This document shows positions 33,004 through 42,346 of a DNA stretch of 64,000 nucleotides, piece by piece. Where the stretch lies: contig NZ_JADOUF010000001.1 of the NCBI RefSeq assembly GCF_015751905.1, forward strand, positions 4,712,001-4,776,000. The letters are read 5' to 3'. Numbering within the stretch: position 1 is the stretch's first letter; each line of letters starts with the position of its first letter. Origin of the DNA: Longispora fulva (lineage in GTDB: Bacteria > Actinomycetota > Actinomycetes > Mycobacteriales > Micromonosporaceae). Under the pieces are notes generated by a model. That model saw only the letters and a list, made by a program, of their open reading frames with translations, was not told the origin of the DNA and ran no database searches. The position numbers and the translations under genes were made by a program.

Positions 33004-34610
33004 AGCGCTTCTCCCGGGCCTTCGTGCTCTCCACTGTCTTCGTCGTCGCCGCCTGCGGCCTCGTCTACGAACTCGCCCTCGTCGCGCTGGGCTCCTACCT
33101 GATCGGCGACACCGTCGGCCAGGCCTCGGTCGTGCTCGCCGTGATGGTGTTCGCGATGGGCGTGGGCGCGTTCGCCGTGAAGCCGCTGCAACGCCGGGCG
33201 GCGGCCACGTTCGCGGCCGTGGAGCTGCTCCTGGCGCTGTGCGGCGGGCTGAGCGTCCTCGGGCTGTACGCGGCGTTCGCGTGGCTGGACCTGTACACCC
33301 CGGCGCTGATCGTGGTGGCGTTCCTGCTCGGCCTGCTGATCGGCGCGGAGATCCCGCTGCTCATGGTGCTGTTGCAGCGGATCCGCAGGCAGGAGGCCGG
33401 CGAGGCGGTGTCGGACCTGTTCGCCGCCGACTACGTGGGCGCGCTGCTCGGCGGCCTGGCGTTCCCGTTCCTGCTGCTGCCGTTCTTCGGCCTGATCCAG
33501 GGCGCACTGGTCGTCGGGGCGCTCAACGCGGTGTGCGGCCTGGCCCTGGTGCTCGGCCTGTTCCGGGCGGAGCTGAGCGGTCGGTCCCGCGCCGCGCTCG
33601 CCGCCGGCTGTGTCGTGGTCTTCGCGATCCTCTCCTTCGGGTACGCCGTGAGCGACGACTTCGAGACCACAGCCCGCCAGCAGCTGTACAAGGACCCGAT
33701 CGTGCACGCCGAGCGCACCCCGTACCAGGACATCGTGGTCACCCGGTCCGTGGCGCTGGGCGGGGCCGCCGACGTGCGGCTCTACCTCAACGGTGACCTG
33801 CAGTTCGCCTCCGTCGACGAGTACCGCTACCACGAGGCCCTCGTGCACCCCGTCCTCGCCGGCCCGCACGGCCGGGTGCTGATCATCGGCGGCGGCGACG
33901 GCCTGGCGCTGCGCGAGGTGCTCCGCTACCCGGACGTCCGGTCGGCGACCCTGGTCGAACTGGACCCGGCCATGATCCGGCTGGCCCGGACGAACCCGCT
34001 GCTCCGCGAACTCAACCACGACTCCTTCGCCGATCCCCGGCTCACGGTCGTCAACGCCGACGCGTTCACGTGGCTCCGCGACGGCGCCCGCACCCCGCCC
34101 CGCCCACACCCCACGCCGTCCGCGACCGGGCCGTCCTCCACCGCGCCCGCCGGGGCCGGCACGGCCGGCTCCTACGACGCCGTGATCGTGGACCTGCCCG
34201 ACCCGGACTCCCCCGCCACCGCGAAGCTCTACTCCGTCGAGTTCTACGGCCTGGTGGCGCACGCCCTGGCCCCCGGCGGCCGGATGGTCGTCCAGGCCGG
34301 CTCGCCCTACTTCGCCCCGCGCGCCTTCTGGACCATCGACGCGTCGGTCCGCGAGGCTGGCCTGGCCACGACCCCGTACCACGCGGACGTGCCCTCCTTC
34401 GGCGACTGGGGCTACCTCCTCGCGGCCCCCGGCGAGGCCCCGACCCCTGCCCTGTCCCCGGACGCCCCGCCGCGCCGCTACCTCGACGGGGCCACCCTGG
34501 CAGCGGCGACCACGTTCCCGGCGGACCGGCGCCGCCTGGACATGCCCCCGTCGACCCTGACCCACCCCACCATCGTGGACATCGTCAACGGCGAGTGGAA
34601 GAACTACTAA
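33000..34610 (+). CDS. Membrane-fused spermidine synthase-like protein
   Basis: 536 residues from GTG 33000, overlapping the previous stop (GTGA). The first ~215 residues form about seven membrane helices. The C-terminal half is a polyamine aminopropyltransferase-like domain: QLYKDPIVHAERTPYQDIVV, LNGDLQFASVDEYRYHEALVH, nucleotide-binding VLIIGGGDGLALREV (about 293) and DLPDPDSPATAKLYS (about 397). A 25-residue Pro/Ala/Ser/Thr-rich insert precedes the DLPDP motif. True spermidine synthases are soluble; this membrane form probably modifies a lipid, peptide or polyamine at the envelope. It is the last gene of the operon and converges with pspM. Confidence 0.88.
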   Translation: MKRFSRAFVLSTVFVVAACGLVYELALVALGSYLIGDTVGQASVVLAVMVFAMGVGAFAVKPLQRRAAATFAAVELLLALCGGLSVLGLYAAFAWLDLYTPALIVVAFLLGLLIGAEIPLLMVLLQRIRRQEAGEAVSDLFAADYVGALLGGLAFPFLLLPFFGLIQGALVVGALNAVCGLALVLGLFRAELSGRSRAALAAGCVVVFAILSFGYAVSDDFETTARQQLYKDPIVHAERTPYQDIVVTRSVALGGAADVRLYLNGDLQFASVDEYRYHEALVHPVLAGPHGRVLIIGGGDGLALREVLRYPDVRSATLVELDPAMIRLARTNPLLRELNHDSFADPRLTVVNADAFTWLRDGARTPPRPHPTPSATGPSSTAPAGAGTAGSYDAVIVDLPDPDSPATAKLYSVEFYGLVAHALAPGGRMVVQAGSPYFAPRAFWTIDASVREAGLATTPYHADVPSFGDWGYLLAAPGEAPTPALSPDAPPRRYLDGATLAAATTFPADRRRLDMPPSTLTHPTIVDIVNGEWKNY

Positions 34611-34669
34611 CCCCGGACATCCGGTACGCAGGCATCCACAACGCCGCGCCCACGCGCCCGCGCCACGGT

Positions 34670-35431
34670 TCAGACGCGGCCGAGGTCGCGGGCCTCGGCC
34701 AGGCCCAGGGAGTGCCCCCGGAGCAGGTCCACCGCCTCGTTGAGCCGCAGGTTCGTCGTCGGGCTGTGCGGTCCGGTCCGGCTGTCCTCCGCGACATACT
34801 CGGCAGCCGCCGCCACCAGCCGCTCATAGGCCGTGACGCCCTCGTCCAGCTGGGCGATCAGGGAGTCGCGGGCGGCGTCGAGCGACCCGTGGGTGTCCGC
34901 CGGCGCGAACTGCCGGGCCTTGTCCACCCCGGCGGTCCGCCCAGCCACATCCCACAGCAGCGCCTCGGCGGACGCCGCCTCCGCCGCGATCGACTCCACC
35001 GGGCCGCGCAGCCGGCCGGCCAGGCCCGTCATGGTCGCCGACGCGCGGTCGAGCCGCCCGGCGGCGGTCGCGGCGATGGTGCCCCGCAGCTGGGCCTTGC
35101 TGCGCTGTCGGCGGAGCTGGTCGATGGCGGCCTTGCCGGTGGGGTGCCGCGACAGCATCGCGACGACCTTGCTCAGCGGGTCGCCGCCGGGCAGCGCCGC
35201 CGGTGGCTCCTGAGCGGACAGCGCCCGCAGGTCCGACCAGCGCCACAACGCCAGCGCGATCGAACCGCCGGCGGCGGCGGCCCAGAACACGTCGGGCAGG
35301 CCGATCCCGCCATAGGGCAACAGGACGGCCGTCGCGGCCCCCAGCATGGCCCCGAGGACACTCCACCTGCGCGCGGAGCGGCGCAACCGGCGCAGCCGAC
35401 GGAAGTACTTGGCTCGCGGGTCGCCGGTCAT
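34670..35431 (-). CDS. pspM: PspM-like phage-shock/envelope-stress membrane protein
   Basis: 253 residues from ATG 35431. A basic N-terminus (KYFRRLRRLRRSARR) precedes two membrane helices (about 24-41 and 46-61); the rest is helical and Ala-rich. Size, topology and position downstream of pspA match actinobacterial PspM, the membrane partner of PspA (Rv2743c in M. tuberculosis). Sequence signatures for this family are weak, so the name relies partly on context. A GTG at 35458 is a possible earlier start. Confidence 0.75.
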   Translation of the reverse strand: MTGDPRAKYFRRLRRLRRSARRWSVLGAMLGAATAVLLPYGGIGLPDVFWAAAAGGSIALALWRWSDLRALSAQEPPAALPGGDPLSKVVAMLSRHPTGKAAIDQLRRQRSKAQLRGTIAATAAGRLDRASATMTGLAGRLRGPVESIAAEAASAEALLWDVAGRTAGVDKARQFAPADTHGSLDAARDSLIAQLDEGVTAYERLVAAAAEYVAEDSRTGPHSPTTNLRLNEAVDLLRGHSLGLAEARDLGRV

Positions 35432-35794
35432 GCCCGCAAGCCTACCGCCGCGCCCCACCCGGCCCGTATCGCCGCGTGCCCCGAGCCGCCCGAGGAGCAG
35501 GAGACCGATCCCGACCCGAATCGCGCCCCACCCTCCCGACGGAAGCCGAGTCCCGACCCGGACCCGGATCCGCGCGACTGCGGGAAGGCTGTCGCGTCAC
35601 GAGTGCGGGCCCGACGCCGCGAACGGGGAGCCGCCTCGGCGTCGGGCTATGTCGGCCGCTGGAACCCGGGTCGGGAACGCGGCGCGTAACCGAAAAATGG
35701 TTGTGGTGTTGATCCGTGGTCGCCCGGTCGGGGCGGGCACGCACGGAGGCCGCCCACCTGTGCTGGTGAGCGGCCTCGGGTCGTGCTGTGGGGA
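35432..35794. other. pspA-pspM gap with pspA terminator
   Basis: 363 bases without a credible gene. The part next to pspA holds a hairpin (separate entry). The middle is rich in CCCGACCC/CGGACCCG-type repeats. A short, less GC-rich stretch near 35690-35725 (AAAAATGGTTGTGGTGTTGATC) is the only candidate for a pspM promoter on the minus strand. No convincing -35/-10 pair was found. Confidence 0.5.
35746..35777 (-). terminator. Hairpin after pspA
   Basis: GAGGCCGC pairs with GCGGCCTC. After one mismatch, CACC pairs with GGTG, closing a TGTGCT loop. It starts about 17 bases after the pspA stop. No T-run follows, as is common in GC-rich actinobacteria. Confidence 0.65.
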
Positions 35795-36631
35795 CTAACC
35801 CGCCGACGAGTCCTTGTCCTTGGCCATGGAGGCCCGGATCTCGTCGAGGCGGGTCACGCCGGCCGTGTTGCCCGTGACCGCCGGGGTCTCCGGCGCGGCG
35901 GCGAGCTGGTCGCCGGCCATCGAGGCCCGGATCTGGTCGAGCCGGGACTGGCCGGCCATGTCCAGCGTGGACTTCTGCACCTCGAGCATCCGGCCCTCGA
36001 CCGACGTGGAGGCGAGCTCCGCGCGGCCGTGGGCGTTGGCGTAACGCCGCTCGATCTTCTCGCGCACCTCGTCCAGGGACGGGGTGTTGCCGGGGGCGGC
36101 GAGCGAGCTCATCGACTCCAACGACTGGGCGATGGTCTCCTGCATCTTCGCCTGCTCGAGCTGGCTGAGCAGCTTGGTGCGCTCGGCGAGCTTCTGCTGG
36201 AGCATCATCGCGTTGTTCTCGACGGCCTTGCGGGCCTGCGCGGCGGCGGCGATCGCCCCGTCGTGCATCCCCTTGAGGTCTTCCATCGACTGTTCCTGCG
36301 AGACGAGCTGGGTCGCGAAAGCCGACGCCGCGTTCTCGTACTCCGTCGCCTTGGCCTCGTCGCCGGCCGCCCGGGACTTGTCCGCCAGGACGATCGCCTG
36401 CCGCGCCGACGCCTGGAGCTTCTCGACCTCCGACATCGTGCGGGACAGCTTCATCTCCAGCTGACGCTGGTTGCCGATCACCGCCGCGGCCTGCTGGACG
36501 AGCCCCTGGTGCTGGCGTTGCGCGTCTTCGATCGCCTGCTGGATCTGGACCTTCGGATCGGCGTACTCGTCGATCTTGGCGCCGAACAGCGCCATGAGGT
36601 ATCTCCAACCCTTGACGAACGGGTTAGCCAT
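35795..36631 (-). CDS. pspA: Phage shock protein A (PspA/IM30 family)
   Basis: 278 residues. [37 protein letters not shown] is the amphipathic membrane-binding N-terminus of actinobacterial PspA, followed by a long coiled coil (residues 25-215). The C-terminus carries a duplicated unit, [12 protein letters not shown] and [12 protein letters not shown], at about 232-243 and 262-273. PspA coats stressed membranes. The start has GGAGAGAGG upstream. In M. tuberculosis clgR, pspA and pspM are adjacent; here two genes lie between clgR and pspA. Confidence 0.94.
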   Translation of the reverse strand: MANPFVKGWRYLMALFGAKIDEYADPKVQIQQAIEDAQRQHQGLVQQAAAVIGNQRQLEMKLSRTMSEVEKLQASARQAIVLADKSRAAGDEAKATEYENAASAFATQLVSQEQSMEDLKGMHDGAIAAAAQARKAVENNAMMLQQKLAERTKLLSQLEQAKMQETIAQSLESMSSLAAPGNTPSLDEVREKIERRYANAHGRAELASTSVEGRMLEVQKSTLDMAGQSRLDQIRASMAGDQLAAAPETPAVTGNTAGVTRLDEIRASMAKDKDSSAG

Positions 36632-36741
36632 CGCTGCGGTCCTCTCTCCGGCATCGGGTGCCGTGCGGTTGTCTCTCTATCGTCGCAGGCCCGGGTGCGG
36701 TGGTCACACCCACTCCGGGGTGATTCTCAGACGCCCGTCCA

Positions 36742-37545
36742 TCATCCTCCGGGAGGAGGCTCGCCGGCGAGCACCTGTCGGGAGAGCGCCTCGGCGTCCG
36801 CCAGACCCGATCTGAGCCCGTCAAGATCCTCGGTCAGCAAGCGTACCCGGCTGCTCGTGTCCCCAGCCACATCCGACGCGGCGTGCATCGTCGACAGCTC
36901 GGCCAGCCGGACCACGAGCCCCTCCAGGCCCAGTACGGCCGCCTGCATCCGCACCAGAAGGGTCTCCTGGGCCTCCGTGAGCCGCCGGTGGGAGTCGATC
37001 TGGTCCGAGACCGCCTGGGCGGCCCGTTGGCGCTCCTCGCGCAGGCTGGCGGGCCCGGTCTGGGCGGCGAACGTCAGCGCCTCGTACTCGTCGCGCAGGG
37101 CCGCCGCGTCGATCCGGGCCGCCGTCTCGGCCAGCAGGGTGACCTGCCCGGCGAAACGCGCCAAATCGGTCAGGACGCTGGCCGCGCCCTCGTCGACCTG
37201 GCTGATCTGGGACCGCAGGACCGGGTCGGGCTCGCCGTCGACCTGCCGGCGCAGCGCGGCCGCCGCGCCCTCGGCCCGGTCCAGCCACCGGGCGGCCACG
37301 CTGCCCTTCGGCGGCCTCGGCAGCTTGCGCACCTCGAACGGGACCTGGGCGGGCCTGGTGGCCCTCGGCTCGAAGGCCACACCCAGGCCGACCCGGACGC
37401 CGTACACGGCGGCGGCCACGGCCACGCCCAGCCCGACGCCGACCCCCGCCGACACGGTCGCCGCCGTCACGGCCCCGCCGAGGCCGCCGACGAGCCCGGC
37501 GGCGAGGATGCCCCAGGGGTCGGTGAGCTGGTCGCGGAGTGCCAT
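36742..37545 (-). CDS. Unknown membrane-anchored coiled-coil protein
   Basis: 267 residues. The N-terminus (residues 10-55) is a Gly/Ala/Val-rich hydrophobic hairpin, probably two membrane helices. PFEVRKLPRPPKGS is a linker, and residues 85-265 are helical with heptad-like Leu/Ala spacing. I recognise no family. ATG 37545 overlaps the VWA-protein stop by one base (TGATG), so the two are co-translated, and pspA follows 110 bases downstream. Architecture and place suggest an envelope-stress partner of PspA (inference). Confidence 0.82.
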   Translation of the reverse strand: MALRDQLTDPWGILAAGLVGGLGGAVTAATVSAGVGVGLGVAVAAAVYGVRVGLGVAFEPRATRPAQVPFEVRKLPRPPKGSVAARWLDRAEGAAAALRRQVDGEPDPVLRSQISQVDEGAASVLTDLARFAGQVTLLAETAARIDAAALRDEYEALTFAAQTGPASLREERQRAAQAVSDQIDSHRRLTEAQETLLVRMQAAVLGLEGLVVRLAELSTMHAASDVAGDTSSRVRLLTEDLDGLRSGLADAEALSRQVLAGEPPPGG

Positions 37546-39395
37546 CAGAAGTTACTGATCACGTTGACCATGACCTTGTCGATCGTCGCGGCGTCGCGCG
37601 CGTCGTAGGCCGCGGCCCGGGAAGCCCGGGAGATGGACTGGAGCGCCGACAGGTCGGCCTGCTCGCCGAACGCGATCGTGAACACCCGGACGGACTCCTC
37701 CATCTTCGAGGCGTCCAGGTCGGTGACGAGCTGGGGCAGGTTGTCGTCCTTCGGGTACTCGTTCTTCCCGTCCGTCAGCAGCACCACCGCGTTGATCCGG
37801 CGCGGGTCGGCCACCGACAGCAGCTTCTTCTGCGCGGCGCGGGCCGTCGCGTACAGCGCCGTGCCGCCCTCGGGGCTCAGCGCCCTGATCTGCTCCTGGA
37901 GCTGGGCCTTCACGTCGGAGACCTTCCCGATCGGGACCCTTTCGGTGTACGGCGTCGTCGCCGTGCCCCGCTCCGTGCTGAACGTCCACAGCCCGACCGT
38001 GTCGTCCGGGCTGAACAGCTCCAGTGACTTCAGCGCCGAGTCCTTCGCCAGCTCGAGCCGGGACTTCCCGCCCGCGGCGGTCTCCGCCATCGAGCCGGAC
38101 ACGTCGAGGACCAGCAGCACCTGGGCCCGCTTGCGCAGCGCGTCCCAGCCGGAGACCATCCGGGCGAGCACCTGCGGGGACGGCGGGGTCAGCAGGCCCA
38201 CCTTCGCCTGGGGCAGCATCCCGTTGTCCTGGCTGATCACCGACCCGGCCTTGCCCTCGGACGAGCGGAACGCCAGGTCCGTGAACCGCTTCTGCTGGGC
38301 CGGCTCCTTCACGAACGCCAGGAAGTCGGCGGCGCCGGCCTTCTGCTCCTCGCTGGCCGTGGTCAGGGTGACGAACGGGCTGTCGGAGAGCAGCGTGCCC
38401 TCCTTCGGGTAGATCGCGACCAGCGGCACCCGGGGCTTCGTGCCCTTGCCGACTAGCTTCGGGTCGCCGGTCGGGTTGCCCTGGTTGTAGTCGAAGACCG
38501 ACTTCTCCTCGATCGCGACCGCCGAGATGTACGCCAACCCCCGGCCCTGCTTGTCGGCCTCGGCCATGTTCGCCAGGAAGGTCAGCGACGTGTCCCCGTA
38601 GTGCACGACCCCGGACTCGACCTTGCTCACGTAGTCGAGGACCTTCGGGTCGGTCACCTGCGCCTCGCTGAGGTCGCTGGACAGGCCGGTGGCCGCGAAG
38701 TACACCCCGATGGTGGCCTGCAGGCCCGAGGTCGAGAAGTGCGGATTGGTCTTGCCCAGCTTGAACGAGCCCCACTCCGGGTGGCCGACGCTCCCCCAGC
38801 CGGCGGAGGTCAGCCCCAGCACGTCCGACCAGCCGAGCTGCTTGCCCGGCCAGCCCAGGGCCTCCGCCATCGGCTTGGGCATCGCCAGCACCAGCGGGGA
38901 CTGCGCGATCGACGGCTGGGGACCCGTGGGCACCACGACGCCCTTGTCCCCGGAGCCGCTCTGCTGCCGGGACAGGGCGAGCCAGGACGACGACGCCGGG
39001 CTCCACACCTGCGGGGCCGGCGCGCCCTCCCGGGCCGGGTCCCAGCCCCGGGCCAGCGCCTCCGCGGCGGCGCCCGAAGCCGTCGAGCTGATCGTCACGT
39101 CCACGCACTTGCCGCCGACCGTGCGGCCCGCGCCGTTGTACGCGTCCGCGATCTGGCCGAGCAGGCCGGCCTTCTCGACCGAGGAGTTGACGTCGAGAGC
39201 CACGCAGCCGTCGCGGTGCTTGCGCGCGCCGGGCTGGGCGTCGTCGCCGCCGGACTTCAACACGATGTAGGTGACGACGATCGCCACGACGCCGATCACG
39301 GCCGCGATGATGATCGGCAGCGGGTTGCGTCGCGACGTAGGGGGCGTCGAGTAGGACACAGGGGCCTCCGGAGGGGTGGGGCCCCAGTGTTGCAT
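37545..39395 (-). CDS. Substrate-binding and VWA domain protein, membrane-anchored
   Basis: 616 residues. A Pro-rich tail and one N-terminal membrane helix (about 27-46) are followed by an extracellular binding-protein-like domain (about 60-400: VWSPASSSWLALSRQQ, SPLVLAMPKPMAEALGWPGK, YHFST-like and SPFVTLTTASEEQKAGAADFLAFV segments). A von Willebrand A domain follows, with the MIDAS motif DVSGSMAE (about 430), and continues with EGGTALYATARAAQKKL and VVLLTDGKNEY. The pair is known in actinobacteria, but the ligand and partner are unknown. It lies between clgR and pspA. Confidence 0.9.
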   Translation of the reverse strand: MQHWGPTPPEAPVSYSTPPTSRRNPLPIIIAAVIGVVAIVVTYIVLKSGGDDAQPGARKHRDGCVALDVNSSVEKAGLLGQIADAYNGAGRTVGGKCVDVTISSTASGAAAEALARGWDPAREGAPAPQVWSPASSSWLALSRQQSGSGDKGVVVPTGPQPSIAQSPLVLAMPKPMAEALGWPGKQLGWSDVLGLTSAGWGSVGHPEWGSFKLGKTNPHFSTSGLQATIGVYFAATGLSSDLSEAQVTDPKVLDYVSKVESGVVHYGDTSLTFLANMAEADKQGRGLAYISAVAIEEKSVFDYNQGNPTGDPKLVGKGTKPRVPLVAIYPKEGTLLSDSPFVTLTTASEEQKAGAADFLAFVKEPAQQKRFTDLAFRSSEGKAGSVISQDNGMLPQAKVGLLTPPSPQVLARMVSGWDALRKRAQVLLVLDVSGSMAETAAGGKSRLELAKDSALKSLELFSPDDTVGLWTFSTERGTATTPYTERVPIGKVSDVKAQLQEQIRALSPEGGTALYATARAAQKKLLSVADPRRINAVVLLTDGKNEYPKDDNLPQLVTDLDASKMEESVRVFTIAFGEQADLSALQSISRASRAAAYDARDAATIDKVMVNVISNF

Positions 39396-39639
39396 CCCAC
39401 GTCCAGTCCCCGCGCCGCCCGCCCACCACTCCGGGCGGGGTGCGCGGTGGCCGGCACGCCGTTTCCTGGGCGTCCAGGGGCACCTTCCGGGGAGTCGCGG
39501 TCATCTCGGTCTGAATATCGACAAAGACATTGAGTCCCCGACAATCTCATGCCGGCTCCGGGGGTGGTGCCCCCGGCGCTCACCACCCGGCCCCGCCGAC
39601 GCCAACGGTCAGCGCGGCACAACACCCCCACACGACGAA

Positions 39640-39673
39640 ACGGCGACCCCTTCCCACAGGAAGCGGTCGCCGT
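39640..39673 (-). terminator. Terminator after clgR
   Basis: ACGGCGACC pairs with GGTCGCCGT; after a C-C mismatch, CTTCC pairs with GGAAG around a CACA loop. On the minus strand it is followed by TTTCGTCG. It starts 18 bases after the clgR stop. The rest of the 295-base gap (39396-39690) shows only a short AT-richer stretch near 39515-39550 that may hold the promoter of the VWA gene. Confidence 0.8.
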
Positions 39674-39690
39674 CCGGCGAATTCTGGCGC

Positions 39691-40041
39691 TCAGGCCGCC
39701 CGGAGGTGCGCCACACTGCGCTCGATCGGGTTCGACGCCTTCGCTGTCGACTGCTTGACCGGCTTGCCGGTCGGGGCCCCCACGGCCTGCAGCACGGCTG
39801 GACGATCCTCTGTCACGGCCAGCGTGTCGCTGACCTCGCGGAGAACCTGGGACAACGGCACGTCGAGGGCGTCACAGATCGAGGCCAGCAGCTCGCTGGA
39901 CGCCTCTTTCTGGCCCCGCTCGATCTCCGAGAGGTAGCCGAGGCTCACATTCGCTCCGGTGGACACCTCGCGCAGCGTGCGGTGCTGGGAAAGCCGCCGC
40001 GAACGCAGCGTGTCGCCGATCACACGACGCAGCAGGATCAT
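39691..40041 (-). CDS. clgR: ClgR-like XRE-family transcription regulator
   Basis: 116 residues from ATG 40041, chosen because AAGGAG ends seven bases upstream; GTG 40047 lies too close to it. The helix-turn-helix (residues 13-66) contains [41 protein letters not shown], the ClgR signature. ClgR activates clp protease genes and, in mycobacteria, pspA. The protein ends in Ala-Ala, the type of C-terminal tail by which ClgR is recognised by the Clp protease. Its position downstream of pgsA and upstream of the psp district matches other actinobacteria. Confidence 0.92.
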   Translation of the reverse strand: MILLRRVIGDTLRSRRLSQHRTLREVSTGANVSLGYLSEIERGQKEASSELLASICDALDVPLSQVLREVSDTLAVTEDRPAVLQAVGAPTGKPVKQSTAKASNPIERSVAHLRAA

Positions 40042-40162
40042 CGCCACACTCCTTCCCCATACCAGTTGGCACCCGTAGGGCTACGTTCACCAACCGCTGT
40101 CACCGTACATGCTCGCACTGCGAACCGGGTACATACCAGACCGTTGTCGACTTCAACGCTTC

Positions 40163-40735
40163 TCAGGTCCGGGTATTCCGCCGCAGCGCGAATGCCCGGA
40201 ATGCGTAGTCCAGCCCCGTCACGAGGGTCACGATCACGGCCGCGCCCATCAGCCAGGGGCCGACCGTGGCGAGCCCGGCGGAGAACGGCCACAAGTACCA
40301 CGCGATGGCCGCTATCTGCAGCAACGTCTTCACCTTGCCGCCCCGGCTGGCCGCGATCACGCCGTGCCGGAGCACCCAGAAGCGCATCAGGGTGACGCCG
40401 AGCTCACGGGCGAGGATCAGGCCCGTGACCCACCAGGGCAGCACGTCGTACGCCGAGAGCAGAACCAGGGCCGTCCCGGTCAGGGCCTTGTCGGCGAGCG
40501 GGTCGGCCACCTTGCCGAAGGCGGTGATCAGCCCCCAGGTGCGTGCGATCCAGCCGTCGGCCAGGTCGGTCACCGAGGCGATGCCGAACACGATGCACGC
40601 GGCGATGCGCCACCAGGAGTCCGTCATCTCCGAGATGATCACGAAGGCGGCGAACACCGGGACGAGAATCAGCCGTAGGACCGTCAGCGCGTTGGCCGGG
40701 TTACGGATCGGTACCCGCTTCACAGGAGTGATCAT
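40163..40735 (-). CDS. pgsA: CDP-alcohol phosphatidyltransferase (PgsA-type)
   Basis: 190 residues from ATG 40735. The CDP-alcohol motif is complete: D60-G61-x2-A64-R65-x8-G74-x3-D78-x3-D82. About six membrane helices are present. The likely reaction is CDP-diacylglycerol plus glycerol-3-phosphate to phosphatidylglycerol phosphate; the exact alcohol is inferred from gene order (rimO-pgsA-clgR). The gene starts 17 bases after the rimO stop and its start codon is inside an inverted repeat. Confidence 0.93.
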   Translation of the reverse strand: MITPVKRVPIRNPANALTVLRLILVPVFAAFVIISEMTDSWWRIAACIVFGIASVTDLADGWIARTWGLITAFGKVADPLADKALTGTALVLLSAYDVLPWWVTGLILARELGVTLMRFWVLRHGVIAASRGGKVKTLLQIAAIAWYLWPFSAGLATVGPWLMGAAVIVTLVTGLDYAFRAFALRRNTRT

Positions 40736-40756
40736 GACACCCCTGATCGTGTCATG
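40733..40756 (-). promoter_or_regulatory. Inverted repeat over the rimO stop and pgsA start
   Basis: CATGACAC (40733-40740) and GTGTCATG (40749-40756) form perfect 8-base arms around CCCTGATC. The repeat contains the rimO stop and the pgsA ATG, so the RNA hairpin could make pgsA translation depend on ribosomes reading through rimO. Confidence 0.5.
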
Positions 40757-42227
40757 GTCGGGAGGCCGGGTCGATGACCTCGACCGGCTCCGCCACCAGA
40801 TCCACTCCGCCGCACGCCGTGACAGTAGCCCGAACCAGGTCGCCGGGGCGCACCTGATCGGCGATTCCACCCACAAGGGTGGTGGAACCATCCACCTCGG
40901 GGGCCTGGTGCGCGGCACGGGACTCGACCTCGCGGACCGGACGACCCGAGGCGTCCCGCTCGGCCCCGTCGGATATCCGATCCACGAGAACCTCGATCGT
41001 GGTGCCGATCCGGTCCTCCGCGCGCTGGGCGGTGAGCTCCTCGACCAGCTCGCTGATCTTGGCGTACCGCCGGTTGATCGTGTCCTGGCGGACCTTGCCC
41101 GACAGGGTGGCGGCCTCGGTGCCGTCCTCGTCGGAGTAGGAGAACACCCCGACCGCGTCGAGCCGGGCCCCGGTGAGGAACCGCTCCAGCTCGGCCACGT
41201 CTGCCCGGGTCTCGCCCGGGAAGCCGACGATCACGTTGGTCCGCGCGCCGGCCTCCGGCGACAGCTCCCGGATGCTCGCCATCAGCTCCAGGAACCGGTC
41301 GGTGGAGCCGAAACGGCGCATCCGGCGCAGCACCGGCTCCGCCGAGTGCTGGAAGGACAGGTCGAAGTAGGGCGCGACGCCCGGGGTGGTGGCGATCGCC
41401 TCGGTGAGCGAGGGCCGCATCTCGGCCGGCTGCAGGTAGCTGGCCCGGACCCGGACGATGCCGGTGATCGCGGCGAGCTGCGGGAGCAGCTTCTCCAGGA
41501 GCCGGGGGTCGCCGAGGTCCTTGCCGTACGACGAGGAGTTCTCGCTGACCAGGACCAGCTCGCGGACGCCCTGGGTCGCCAGCCACTCGGCCTCGGCCAG
41601 CAGCTCGTCCGGGGTCCGGGAGACGAACGCGCCCCTGAACGACGGGATCGCGCAGAACGAGCAGCGCCGGTCGCAGCCGGACGCCAGCTTGAGCGAGGCG
41701 ACCGGGCCGCCCTCCAGCCGGCGGCGCAGGGTCTGGCGCAGGTGGGCCGGAGTGGCGTCGTCGACCACGGCGTGGCCCGGGATGACCACGCCGCTGTTCT
41801 GCCGCTTCACGGGGGTCAGGGGCAGCAGGGAACGCCGGTCGCGCGGGACGTGCGCCTCGTGCTCCTCGCCGCGCAGCAGCGACTCGAGCTTGTCGGAGAT
41901 GTCCGGGTAGTCGTCGAAGCTGAGCACCGACGCCTCCGGGAGGGCGTCGCCGAGCTGGTTGCCATACCGCTCGGCCATGCAGCCGGCGGCGACGACCTTC
42001 GCGCCGGTGTCGCTGGCCGCGAGCAGGGTGTCGATCGACTCCTGCTTGGCGGAGGCGACGAATCCGCAGGTGTTGACCATGACCACGTCGGCCTTCTCGC
42101 CGTCCGTGGTCACCTCCCAGCCGCCGGCGGCGAGCCGGCCGGCCAGCTCCTCGGAGTCGACCTCGTTGCGGGCGCAGCCGAGGGTCACGAGGGCGACACG
42201 ACGCTGGGGGGTGGTGGGCGCAGACAC
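40752..42227 (-). CDS. rimO: Ribosomal protein S12 methylthiotransferase RimO
   Basis: 491 residues from GTG 42227 (weak ribosome site). [22 protein letters not shown] is the RimO opening. N-terminal cluster cysteines are C18, C54 and C83; the radical-SAM motif CDRRCSFC gives C185, C189 and C192. The C-terminus is a TRAM domain ([10 protein letters not shown]...GDLVRATVT). RimO adds a methylthio group to Asp of S12; actinobacterial position upstream of pgsA supports RimO over MiaB. A less GC-rich stretch at 42290-42325 upstream may hold its promoter. Confidence 0.95.
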   Translation of the reverse strand: MSAPTTPQRRVALVTLGCARNEVDSEELAGRLAAGGWEVTTDGEKADVVMVNTCGFVASAKQESIDTLLAASDTGAKVVAAGCMAERYGNQLGDALPEASVLSFDDYPDISDKLESLLRGEEHEAHVPRDRRSLLPLTPVKRQNSGVVIPGHAVVDDATPAHLRQTLRRRLEGGPVASLKLASGCDRRCSFCAIPSFRGAFVSRTPDELLAEAEWLATQGVRELVLVSENSSSYGKDLGDPRLLEKLLPQLAAITGIVRVRASYLQPAEMRPSLTEAIATTPGVAPYFDLSFQHSAEPVLRRMRRFGSTDRFLELMASIRELSPEAGARTNVIVGFPGETRADVAELERFLTGARLDAVGVFSYSDEDGTEAATLSGKVRQDTINRRYAKISELVEELTAQRAEDRIGTTIEVLVDRISDGAERDASGRPVREVESRAAHQAPEVDGSTTLVGGIADQVRPGDLVRATVTACGGVDLVAEPVEVIDPASRP

Positions 42228-42346
42228 CAGGCGAGTCTACCGGGCACCGCCGACAGTTCCCGACCGCTGTGCGGCACCGCACCGCACTAATACCCCAAAA
42301 CCCTCAAAATCATCATTTGTTACGAGTGGAGTGTCCCCCGCGCGCG

